Shown here one piece after another: positions 1-5,905 of a stretch of 8,977 nt of DNA. The DNA comes from Desulfobacteraceae bacterium. Its GTDB lineage: Bacteria > Desulfobacterota > DSM-4660 > Desulfatiglandales > JALVMZ01. Under the pieces are notes generated by a model. The model searched no databases. It had not been told where the DNA came from and saw only the letters and a program-made list of their open reading frames with translations. Each line of letters begins with the position of its first letter. Within the stretch, counting starts at the first letter, position 1. Made by a program: the position numbers and the translations under genes. The stretch lies in NCBI GenBank assembly GCA_027032655.1, contig JALVMZ010000601.1:1-8977 (forward strand), read 5' to 3'.

Positions 1-613
1 CTGGAATCCCGGTATCCTCCATGAATCTCTTTATCGCGTCCTGCCCTTTCCTCTCCAGGATAACTGAGCCATCTTCCCCATAAACAGCAGTGGTCTGCTC
101 TCTATCAACAGCAATGCCAATGCCTTTGACATTAACTCTTATATCTTTTATCTCTTCTTCCCTCTTTATAATACGGAGGAGCTCATATTTTGTTCCCATT
201 GAGGTGGCAACATCATCCACAATAAGCACTTTGCATCCATCAAAAAATGATTTATTTACAAAGAATGTCTCCTTTGAGCTGGCCTCACCATGGGTCTTTG
301 TCTCTTTTCTATTATAATCATACATGATATCAACGCCATATTTATGGAAGAGTGATATTGCTGTTCCCACGGCGATGGCACTTCCCTTGTAGGATGGCCC
401 CAGTATTATGTTGATGTCTTTATGTAGATTATTCTCTACTATCATATCAGCAAAAAATGTCCCCATCTCCAGTGCAAGGCTTCCGGTTCTGAACATACCG
501 AAATTTATAAAATAGGGCGTTGGTCTCCCGTCTTTGAGCACAAGGTTATCATCAAAAAAGAGCGCCCCGCTGTTTGCAAGAAGTAAGGCCAGCTTTTTAC
601 TGTATTCCTTCAT
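1..613 (-). CDS. pyrE: Orotate phosphoribosyltransferase, 3' end beyond the window
   Basis: Transfers the phosphoribosyl group of PRPP to orotate to make orotidine 5'-phosphate, the fifth step of de novo pyrimidine synthesis in the cytoplasm. The reverse strand from the ATG at 613-611 is open to the window edge (204 complete codons). Visible family motifs: GAL-FF near residues 16-20 followed by LKDGRPTPYFINFG (26-39); GPSYKGSAIA (72-81); a YNRKETKTHGE loop (100-110) matching the flexible catalytic K-x-HGE loop of OPRTs; and the PRPP-binding segment VLIVDDVATSMGT (129-141). The PRPP loop reads VATSMGT where many OPRTs have VITTGT, a variant but with both acidic residues kept. The start is supported by an AAGGAAG ribosome binding site a few bases upstream. 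Only the last residues are missing. The gene is divergent from the EF-Tu domain-2-like gene. Function is confident; the symbol rests on motif recognition. Confidence 0.93.
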   Translation of the reverse strand, partial: MKEYSKKLALLLANSGALFFDDNLVLKDGRPTPYFINFGMFRTGSLALEMGTFFADMIVENNLHKDINIILGPSYKGSAIAVGTAISLFHKYGVDIMYDYNRKETKTHGEASSKETFFVNKSFFDGCKVLIVDDVATSMGTKYELLRIIKREEEIKDIRVNVKGIGIAVDREQTTAVYGEDGSVILERKGQDAIKRFMEDTGIP

Positions 614-633
614 CAGTGCTTCCTTTTAAGCTC

Positions 634-662
634 TTGAATCTATATTATTTTTGATTTATTAT
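634..662 (+). promoter_or_regulatory. Putative sigma-70 promoter for the EF-Tu domain-2-like gene
   Basis: TTGAAT (634-639), a 17-nt spacer and TATTAT (657-662, five of six consensus bases) form a plausible -35/-10 pair, with a start expected near 669 and a leader of about 29 nt. A 7-bp inverted repeat (TTATCTT, 3-nt loop, AAGATAA, 659-675) covers the -10 and the expected start. It could be an operator or simply AT-rich chance. Confidence 0.4.
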
Positions 663-670
663 CTTTTCAA
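642..670 (-). promoter_or_regulatory. Putative sigma-70 promoter for pyrE
   Basis: On the reverse strand a TTGAAA -35 (665-670) is followed after 17 nt by TAATAT (642-647) as a -10. It would start transcription about 30 nt before the pyrE ATG. It is fully interleaved with the plus-strand promoter at 634-662. AT-rich sequence makes chance matches easy, so this is a candidate only. Confidence 0.35.
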
Positions 671-683
671 GATAAAAACCCAT

Positions 684-693
684 AAAGGAGGTG
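684..693 (+). promoter_or_regulatory. Strong Shine-Dalgarno of the EF-Tu domain-2-like gene
   Basis: AAAGGAGGTG closely matches the anti-Shine-Dalgarno complement and lies 4 nt before the ATG at 698. It fixes the start and suggests efficient translation. It is the strongest ribosome binding site in the window. Confidence 0.8.
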
Positions 694-697
694 CGAC

Positions 698-955
698 ATG
701 ACAGAAGAACAGGTGGGAAGGGTTGTTAAATTCTTTGCAAAACCAAGTGTTGCTGCTGTTGAAGTTACAAGTGGGACAATAAAGAAGGGGGATACCCTGA
801 AATTCAAAGGGCACACCACTGATTTTACAGATCAAGTGGTCAGTATGGAGATAAATAACCAGCCTGTTGAGGAAGCCAAACTAGGTGATCTTATTGGAAT
901 CAAGGTAAAAGACAGAGTAAGGGAAAATGACAAAGTTTACAAGGTTGTGGAGTAG
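698..955 (+). CDS. Stand-alone EF-Tu domain-2-like beta-barrel protein
   Basis: An 85-residue protein that looks like a single domain 2 of translational GTPases (EF-Tu/IF2 type) with no GTPase domain. Visible pattern: GRVVKFFAKPSVAAVEV (7-23), then SGTIKKGDTLKFKG (25-38), TTDF (40-43), and late in the protein KLGDLIGIKVKDRVRENDKVYKV, the alternating strands and G-D turn of this barrel. Similar small proteins are annotated as translation elongation factor-like, and a related barrel occurs at the C-terminus of some U32 peptidases; neither gives a proven function. There is no signal peptide or membrane segment. It is a monocistronic plus-strand gene whose last 19 bp overlap, tail to tail, the 3' end of the gene on the other strand, so no terminator can lie between them. 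Domain assignment is fairly sure; the role is unknown. Confidence 0.85.
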   Translation: MTEEQVGRVVKFFAKPSVAAVEVTSGTIKKGDTLKFKGHTTDFTDQVVSMEINNQPVEEAKLGDLIGIKVKDRVRENDKVYKVVE

Positions 956-1476
956 GTGGAGAGCTTCCTGAGTGCCTTGGGAATTAATCTCCTGATAAAT
1001 TCCTCCTTTTCAAACTCATTCATGTTTTTGAATCTCTGATATTGGGGATGCTCCCTGCTCAATTGAGGCATACCTGAGGATATGGTTGTCTCCATTCCTC
1101 TGAATCTGGTTACTATTTGAACCAGTGAATGCTCCTGATCAGGATAGGTTTCTATCCATCCCAGTCTCCTCATTATTTCAAAGCGCATTCTGTCAAGCAG
1201 ATATAGGTAACAGTCCATAACAAAGAGCTTTTTATCCCTGTTGAGATCATAAAATTCAAATCCAGACCCCATATCCAGGAGATTCATTATGAGATCATAC
1301 ATATAAAAGGGGGCATCCTCTTTTCCCTTTGCTAAATAAGAAAGGGTCTGAAAAGAGAGATCCTGAATTCGGGTATCTTCCGAATACTCTTCATTAAAAC
1401 GGGCAGTCCAGTTCCTGAAGGCCTTTTTTACCCTGGTCTTTCGTTTTCTCTTCTCTATGTCTATTACTTTACCCAT
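937..1476 (-). CDS. Conserved-looking protein of unknown function, last gene of the pyrG operon
   Basis: I do not recognise this 179-residue protein. It begins with a very basic stretch (KRKRKTRVKK, residues 9-18), followed by a mostly helical-looking soluble body with an aromatic, Met-rich middle (FYMYDLIMNLLDMGSGFEFYDL, about 57-78) and a basic C-terminal part (RRLIPKALRKL, 162-172). There is no signal peptide, membrane helix, Cys cluster or nucleotide-binding loop. The basic N-terminus could bind nucleic acid, which is only inference. Its ATG overlaps the stop of the preceding gene by 8 nt (ATGGGTAA), so translation is probably coupled to the zinc-ribbon gene and pyrG. A weak GGA lies just before the start. 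The 3' end overlaps the oppositely oriented EF-Tu domain-2-like gene by 19 bp. Coding status is well supported by length and by the operon-style overlap. Confidence 0.8.
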   Translation of the reverse strand: MGKVIDIEKRKRKTRVKKAFRNWTARFNEEYSEDTRIQDLSFQTLSYLAKGKEDAPFYMYDLIMNLLDMGSGFEFYDLNRDKKLFVMDCYLYLLDRMRFEIMRRLGWIETYPDQEHSLVQIVTRFRGMETTISSGMPQLSREHPQYQRFKNMNEFEKEEFIRRLIPKALRKLSTYSTTL

Positions 1477-1828
1477 TGGATTCCAGTAAAAAACCGCACC
1501 TTATACATCTTTCATGTCTGTCCTGTTTATAACCACATTGGGGACATATTGTAAAATCACCAAATCCCTTAACATAAGGCTCCGGAGAGGCGTTATTGCT
1601 CTCAAAAAAACCACTCTCCTTCATCTTTACCCTACCACCTGCCCACTGAATCTTTTCAGCATACAATCTGGCATGCTTTATATCAAGGCCGTCTTTTAAA
1701 ATTATGGGGGCCTTTAATAACATATACTCAATAGTTGCCCTATCTATGCCCAGAGTTTTCATTCTGGATATAAACGTCTCCTTCGACCCATTAACACCCA
1801 GGAAAATGACCCTGTATCTCCTTTCCAT
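1469..1828 (-). CDS. Small protein with L7/L12 C-terminal-like region and C-terminal zinc ribbon
   Basis: A 119-residue protein. Residues about 5-72 follow the pattern of the ribosomal L7/L12 C-terminal domain: a YRVIFLGV strand, a helix, then LLKAPIILKDGLDIKHARLY and a closing WAGGRVKMKE, which parallels the AP-x-x-(V/L)-K-(E/D)-G ... A ... AGA-x-V order of L12. The C-terminus carries CPQCGY and CIRCGF, a four-cysteine zinc ribbon (about 94-112), after a probable linker (73-90). The L12 comparison is by eye and may be distant homology or convergence; the zinc ribbon is clear. Only 3 nt (TAG-ctc-ATG) separate the pyrG stop from this start, and no strong Shine-Dalgarno is visible, so translational coupling to pyrG is likely. 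The next gene overlaps its stop. Function unknown; a role in binding RNA, a ribosome or another protein would fit. Confidence 0.82.
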   Translation of the reverse strand: MERRYRVIFLGVNGSKETFISRMKTLGIDRATIEYMLLKAPIILKDGLDIKHARLYAEKIQWAGGRVKMKESGFFESNNASPEPYVKGFGDFTICPQCGYKQDRHERCIRCGFLLESNG

Positions 1829-1831
1829 GAG

Positions 1832-3415
1832 CTACATACCAAGGCAGGCCTTAACAAAGCCATAAAACAGGGGGGCAGGGGATTCCATCCTTGATTTTAG
1901 TTCAGGGTGTGCCTGTGTTCCAACAAAATACCTGAGGCCCGGGATTTCTATAAATTCCACAAGCCTTCCGTCCTTTGATTTCCCGGAAAATACCATGCCC
2001 TTTTCCTGTATTATATCATGAAACTGAGGATTTACTTCATAGCGGTGTCTGTGTCTCTCTGAGACCTCGTCCCTGCCATAAAGCTGATGAACCAGGGATC
2101 CCTTTTTAAGCACTGCCGGATATGCCCCCAGCCTCATGGTCCCACCCTTATCCTTTATATTCTTTTGCTCAGGCAGTATATCAATTACTGGATAGGAGGT
2201 CTCAGGGTCTATTTCAGTGGAATTTGCTCCCTTAAGCCCACACACATTTCTTGCAAATTCTATTACAGCCAGTTGCATCCCGAGACACAGGCCAAGAAAT
2301 GGTATATCTCTCTCCCTTGCCCTCCGAATAACTTCAATCTTACCCTCTGTTCCCCTTATTCCAAAGCCACCGGGCACCACAACTCCATCCACCTCATCTA
2401 AGAATGAAAAATCCTTAAGATCTGTGGTCTCAATCCATTTGAGATTTATTTTACATTTAAGATGGGCAGAGCAATGATTAAAGGACTCAATTATTGAAGC
2501 ATAGGAATCCTCAAGTCTTGTATATTTCCCGCACATTGCAACTGTAATCTCTTTATCAGGATTTCTGATATTATTGATATACTGTTTCCAGCGTCTGAGA
2601 TCCGGGGGACTGTAAATGTTGAGTTTTTTATGCAATATTTCAGCAAGCCCCTCCTGTTCAAAAATGAGAGGTATCTCATAGATATCTTCCACATCAAGAC
2701 CTGTTATGACGGCCTTTGGATCCACATCGCAGAAATTTGATATCTTTGCCTTTATCTGAGGTGTAAGAAATTGAGCACATCTACCAATTATTATATCAGG
2801 AAAGATTCCTCTCTGTTTTAATAGATTTACGCTCTGCTGTGTGGGCTTTGATTTTTGCTCATTCACACCGTGGGGGATTGGCACATAGGTGAGATGCACA
2901 TATACAATATTATTCTTTCCCACATCCTCTTTCATCTGACGCATGGCTTCAAGAAAAAGTTCATTTTCAATATCACCCACTGTCCCGCCAATCTCCACTA
3001 TAATAAGGTCAGGGGATTCCTCTTCTGCTATATCAAATATATGATTCTTTATCACATCAGTTACATGGGGGATATACTGAACCGTCTTTCCCAGATAATC
3101 TCCCCGTCTTTCCTTCTGTCTTATAATATCAAAGACCTTGCCCATGGTGAGGTTCCATTTACTCTTGCAGTTGACTCCCAGGAATCGTTCATAATGTCCA
3201 AAATCCATATCCACTTCACCACCATCATCCAGGACAAACACCTCGCCATGCTCATAAGGATTCATGGTGCCAGGGTCAAGGTTCAGATAACCATCACATT
3301 TTATGGGGATTATTTTTAGTCTTGAGGAGAGAAGATGCCCTATGGATGCGGATGCTATTCCCTTACCAAGGCCTGAAAGAACCCCTCCTGTTACAATAAT
3401 ATATTTGGTGGGCAT
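1832..3415 (-). CDS. pyrG: CTP synthase (glutamine-hydrolysing)
   Basis: Makes CTP from UTP using ATP and glutamine-derived ammonia, the last step of pyrimidine nucleotide synthesis; cytoplasmic, active as a tetramer. At 527 residues it is full length (E. coli about 545). The N-terminal amidoligase domain shows GGVLSGLGKG (10-19), DPGTMNPYEHGEVFV (47-61), D71 and E141 in the positions of the Mg/ATP ligands, and KPTQQSV (190-196), which contributes to the UTP/CTP site. The class I glutamine amidotransferase domain (about 290-527) shows VPGGFGIRG (347-355), nucleophile Cys377 in GLCLGMQ, the RHRHRYEVN lid segment (454-462) and the catalytic His503/Glu505 pair in AHPELKSR. The start ATG has no strong Shine-Dalgarno. 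It leads the three-gene minus-strand operon. The GGVLSG and CDGYLNLDPGT variants differ from the E. coli form (GGVVSS, LDPYINVDPGT). Confidence 0.98.
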   Translation of the reverse strand: MPTKYIIVTGGVLSGLGKGIASASIGHLLSSRLKIIPIKCDGYLNLDPGTMNPYEHGEVFVLDDGGEVDMDFGHYERFLGVNCKSKWNLTMGKVFDIIRQKERRGDYLGKTVQYIPHVTDVIKNHIFDIAEEESPDLIIVEIGGTVGDIENELFLEAMRQMKEDVGKNNIVYVHLTYVPIPHGVNEQKSKPTQQSVNLLKQRGIFPDIIIGRCAQFLTPQIKAKISNFCDVDPKAVITGLDVEDIYEIPLIFEQEGLAEILHKKLNIYSPPDLRRWKQYINNIRNPDKEITVAMCGKYTRLEDSYASIIESFNHCSAHLKCKINLKWIETTDLKDFSFLDEVDGVVVPGGFGIRGTEGKIEVIRRARERDIPFLGLCLGMQLAVIEFARNVCGLKGANSTEIDPETSYPVIDILPEQKNIKDKGGTMRLGAYPAVLKKGSLVHQLYGRDEVSERHRHRYEVNPQFHDIIQEKGMVFSGKSKDGRLVEFIEIPGLRYFVGTQAHPELKSRMESPAPLFYGFVKACLGM

Positions 3416-3444
3416 AGTGATTTACTCATAAATCATTTTAAAAA

Positions 3445-3473
3445 AATCTATAACCATGCCTGCTTCAAGTCAA
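3445..3473 (-). promoter_or_regulatory. Putative pyrG operon promoter
   Basis: On the reverse strand TTGACT (3468-3473, five of six -35 consensus bases) is followed after 17 nt by TAGATT (3445-3450). An alternative -10, TATAGA, would have a 15-nt spacer. The transcript would carry a leader of about 20 nt that begins in a T-rich stretch. The promoter lies just outside the RAYT element, whose left end is 19 nt further upstream, so the insertion seems not to have cut it. Confidence 0.4.
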
Positions 3474-3491
3474 GCCCAAAAACCACAAGAC

Positions 3492-3520
3492 CGGGACGTC
3501 CTTAAATAATTAAATAACTT
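3492..3520 (+). repeat. Left terminal inverted repeat of the RAYT element
   Basis: A 29-bp arm with visible modules: CG, the 8-bp palindrome GGACGTCC (3494-3501), two tandem copies of TTAAATAA (3502-3517) and CTT. It is a perfect reverse complement of 4552-4580; pairing stops at both outer and inner borders. The final TT overlaps a consensus TTGACA box. Confidence 0.95.
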
Positions 3521-3547
3521 GACACTTATGATAGGTTTTATTAGCCT
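3519..3547 (+). promoter_or_regulatory. Consensus -35 box at the left repeat edge, possible transposase promoter
   Basis: A perfect TTGACA (3519-3524) straddles the inner border of the left repeat. At 17 nt the -10 would be TAGCCT (3542-3547), which is poor; TATGAT (3527-3532) is a good -10 by itself but too close. If the first pair is used, transcription would begin about at the transposase ATG, giving a leaderless mRNA that would also transcribe der. Confidence 0.25.
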
Positions 3548-3554
3548 ACTGTCC

Positions 3555-4562
3555 ATGCCACGGCAAGCAAGATTAGACGCACCTGGAATTTTGCACCATG
3601 TAATCATAAGGGGAATAGAGAGAAGGGAGATATTTTTAGACGACGAAGATCGGGAAGACTTCCTGAACCGCATGACAAACCTTCTTCCTGATACCCATGT
3701 GAGTTGTTATGCCTGGTCACTGATGCCAAATCACGCACATCTTCTTTTAAGAACCGGAGATGAACCTCTTGCAACCCTTATGAGAAGACTGCTCACAGGA
3801 TATGCAATAAAATTTAACAACAGATATGGCCGTCATGGACCATTATTTCAAAATCGCTATAAGTCAATAATATGTCAAGAAGATGCATATCTAAAAGAGC
3901 TTGTTCGTTATATACATCTAAATCCTCTGAGGGCTGAGATACTTAATTCCATTCATGAATTAAATACTTATCCATATACTGGTCATAGTGCAATTATTGG
4001 CCGCATAAACCGCCCCTGGCAGGATACCGATTATGTGCTCCTTTACTTTGGCAAAACAAGGGCAGCTGCAATAAAAGAATACATTTCATATGTAAAATCA
4101 GGCATTGGTCAAGGTCGCAGACCTGATCTCATGGAAGGTGGTCTGATAAAGGGTATTGATGGATGGGAAAAAACAGATGGAATTCATGAAAAAAGAATCA
4201 AAGGAGACAAAAGAATACTGGGAGATAATAAATTCGTAGAAGAAATACTTAAGAAGGCAAACGAAAAGCTCTCAAAAAGATATGAACTCATGTCAAAGGG
4301 GTATGACCTGGATTTTATTGAACAAAAGGTATGCGAAATATTCGGATTGACACCAGAAGATTTAAATTCAAAGACCCGTCAAAAGAAAATTGCAGATGCC
4401 AGAGCACTTTATTGTTTTTGGGCAGTAAGGGAACTTGGTCATGAACTTACCCATGTGGCTAAGAGCTTAAGAATTACTCCATCTGCCGTGGTTTATGCAA
4501 TAAGGAGGGGACAGAGACTGGCCAGAAAAAAGGGATACAGGCTTGAGATGAAAGTTATTTAA
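3555..4562 (+). CDS. REP-associated tyrosine transposase (RAYT, Y1/HUH family)
   Basis: A 335-residue single-strand DNA transposase of the Y1 (IS200-like) superfamily, RAYT group. The N-terminus MPRQARLDAPGILHHVIIRG is typical of the group. The HUH metal site is in LMPNHAHLLLR (His60, His62) and the probable catalytic tyrosine is Tyr119 in RYIHLNPLRAE. The region DARALYCFWAVRELGHELT...LRITPSAVVYAIRRG (about 281-319) resembles the DnaA C-terminal helix-turn-helix and is likely to bind DNA. I chose the ATG at 3555 because family members begin at MPRQ-like sequence; in-frame TTG 3519 and ATG 3528 would add residues overlapping the -35 box. No Shine-Dalgarno is seen. The stop lies inside the right inverted repeat. 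The frame is intact with all key residues, so it may be active. By known RAYT behaviour its substrate would be the flanking repeats. Confidence 0.93.
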   Translation: MPRQARLDAPGILHHVIIRGIERREIFLDDEDREDFLNRMTNLLPDTHVSCYAWSLMPNHAHLLLRTGDEPLATLMRRLLTGYAIKFNNRYGRHGPLFQNRYKSIICQEDAYLKELVRYIHLNPLRAEILNSIHELNTYPYTGHSAIIGRINRPWQDTDYVLLYFGKTRAAAIKEYISYVKSGIGQGRRPDLMEGGLIKGIDGWEKTDGIHEKRIKGDKRILGDNKFVEEILKKANEKLSKRYELMSKGYDLDFIEQKVCEIFGLTPEDLNSKTRQKKIADARALYCFWAVRELGHELTHVAKSLRITPSAVVYAIRRGQRLARKKGYRLEMKVI

Positions 4563-4580
4563 TTATTTAAGGACGTCCCG
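4552..4580 (-). repeat. Right terminal inverted repeat of the RAYT element
   Basis: Perfect inverted copy of the left arm: AAG, tandem TTATTTAA (4555-4562 and 4563-4570), palindrome GGACGTCC (4571-4578) and CG. The first TTATTTAA contains the transposase stop codon (TAA, 4560-4562), and AAGGA (4569-4573) lies at a ribosome-binding distance from der. Confidence 0.95.
4569..4573 (+). promoter_or_regulatory. der ribosome binding site supplied by the element end
   Basis: AAGGA, with a 9-nt spacer to the ATG at 4583, is the only Shine-Dalgarno-like sequence before der and is entirely within the right inverted repeat. It favours ATG 4583 over ATG 4589 (spacer 15). Part of it abuts the self-complementary GGACGTCC, which could limit access. 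Confidence 0.6.
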
Positions 4581-4582
4581 CG

Positions 4583-5887
4583 ATGATTATGGCTATTGTT
4601 GGCAGACCCAATGTTGGTAAATCAACACTCTTTAATCGCTTGAGTAGATCAAGGGATGCCTTAGTGGATAACCAGCCCGGGATTACAAGGGACCGATTAT
4701 ACGCAACAATAAATTATGAGGGCAGGAGAATTATCATTGTGGATACAGGGGGGCTTGAACCCTCTCATAAACCGGACATTATGGGAAAGGTAAAGGCTCA
4801 GGTCATGTATGCCATAGAAGAGGCGGACAGAATCATATTTATGGTGGATGGACGACAGGGACTGATGCCTGGTGATAAGGAGATAGCTGAACTCCTCCGC
4901 AAATCCGGAAAGGATGTGATCATGGCGGTCAATAAGGTGGATGGCCCTGAGCTGGAGCACTTAGTAGGCGATTTTTACGAAATGGGAATAGAAAGGGTCT
5001 ATCCAATATCATCTGCGCATGGCTATGGAATAAAACAGATGATGAGTGATATTGTAAAGGATATACCAGAGGCAATACCCGAAGAGGACAGGGATTCCAG
5101 AATCAGGGTGGCAATAATCGGAAAACCCAATGTGGGCAAATCCTCTTTAGTAAACAGGGTCCTGGGCTATGAAAGGGTGCTTGTAAGTGAAGAGCCCGGA
5201 ACTACAAGGGATTCAGTGGATACCCTGTTTGAATGGGAGGGCCAAGAGTTCATCCTGATTGATACCGCCGGGCTCAGGAGAAAGGCAAGGGTAAAGGACA
5301 AGATTGAAAAATTCTCTGCAATCAAGGCCCTCAGGAGCATAGATAGGTCTCACCTGGCCATCATGTTGATAGATGCCACTGAAGGCGCAACGGATCAGGA
5401 CGCCAAGATATGTGGTTATGTGATTGATCAAGCAAAAGGACTGGTAATTGGAATTAACAAATGGGACCTCATTAGGGATTCAGAATATAAAAGGAAAAGA
5501 TTGGAGTATTCCATCCAGGAGCGATTGAAGTTTCTTCCCAATGTTCCCATTGTAAAAATATCTGCCCTTACCGGATATAACATCAAGAGACTCCTGAATG
5601 CCGTCATACTCACATTTAATCAATTATCCACCAGGGTTTCAACAGGAGAACTCAACAGGGCCTTCCATGATATAGTGAAGATGCATTCGCCTGAGTTCAG
5701 CTCCAAGGGGAGGTTAAGGTTCTATTACATTACTCAGGTAGGTATAAGACCCCCCTCCTTTGTGCTTTTTACCAACAGACCGGATGATATCCGTCCATCA
5801 TATAAGAGATTCATATCCAATAAGCTAAGGGAATATCTGGGCATGGATATGATACCAATAAGATTAATATTCAGAAAAAGAAGATAA
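4583..5887 (+). CDS. der: Ribosome assembly GTPase Der (EngA)
   Basis: Essential double-GTPase that acts in maturation of the 50S ribosomal subunit in the cytoplasm. At 434 residues it has the normal family length. First G domain: GRPNVGKS (7-14), DTGG (54-57), NKVD (117-120). Second G domain: GKPNVGKS (180-187), PGTTRD (205-210), DTAG (227-230), NKWD (292-295). The C-terminal KH-like domain spans about 345-430 and ends in the basic FRKRR. All nucleotide-binding motifs are intact. The chosen start gives MIMAIVGRPN, matching the short N-terminus of the family. There is no free promoter between the upstream RAYT stop and this gene (20-nt gap), so der is probably expressed from a promoter in or before the element. 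The DUF369-like gene follows 18 nt downstream. Confidence 0.98.
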   Translation: MIMAIVGRPNVGKSTLFNRLSRSRDALVDNQPGITRDRLYATINYEGRRIIIVDTGGLEPSHKPDIMGKVKAQVMYAIEEADRIIFMVDGRQGLMPGDKEIAELLRKSGKDVIMAVNKVDGPELEHLVGDFYEMGIERVYPISSAHGYGIKQMMSDIVKDIPEAIPEEDRDSRIRVAIIGKPNVGKSSLVNRVLGYERVLVSEEPGTTRDSVDTLFEWEGQEFILIDTAGLRRKARVKDKIEKFSAIKALRSIDRSHLAIMLIDATEGATDQDAKICGYVIDQAKGLVIGINKWDLIRDSEYKRKRLEYSIQERLKFLPNVPIVKISALTGYNIKRLLNAVILTFNQLSTRVSTGELNRAFHDIVKMHSPEFSSKGRLRFYYITQVGIRPPSFVLFTNRPDDIRPSYKRFISNKLREYLGMDMIPIRLIFRKRR

Positions 5888-5905
5888 TCTTTTTGAGGTA
5901 TTGCC

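Larger units (their letters stand above)
3492..4580 (+). mobile_element. RAYT-type element with perfect 29-bp inverted ends (REPtron-like)
   Basis: A 1,089-bp unit bounded by perfect 29-bp inverted copies (3492-3520 and 4552-4580) and filled almost completely by one Y1/HUH transposase gene of the REP-associated (RAYT) group. No flanking target duplication is visible: the left flank ends ACAAGAC and the right flank begins CGATG. That agrees with the single-strand mechanism of HUH transposases, which make no target duplication. Classical IS200/IS605 elements lack long terminal inverted repeats, whereas RAYT genes are known to be flanked by REP sequences in opposite orientation, so a REP-flanked RAYT locus is the best reading. 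The identity of the two arms suggests recent arrival or continuing selection or conversion. The element sits between divergent pyrG and der, stopping 2 nt before the der ATG. Confidence 0.8.

Noticed and set aside
2855..3319. 154-codon plus-strand open frame inside pyrG
   Set aside because: Antisense shadow of the confidently identified pyrG frame; no domain or ribosome binding site.
3519..3554. Longer transposase start (TTG 3519 or ATG 3528)
   Set aside because: The extra residues are unlike the family N-terminus, which begins MPRQ, and the TTG overlaps both the terminal repeat and the -35 box.
3485..4590. Target-site duplication flanking the RAYT element
   Set aside because: Sequences immediately outside the arms (ACAAGAC on the left, CGATG on the right) share no direct repeat beyond one base.
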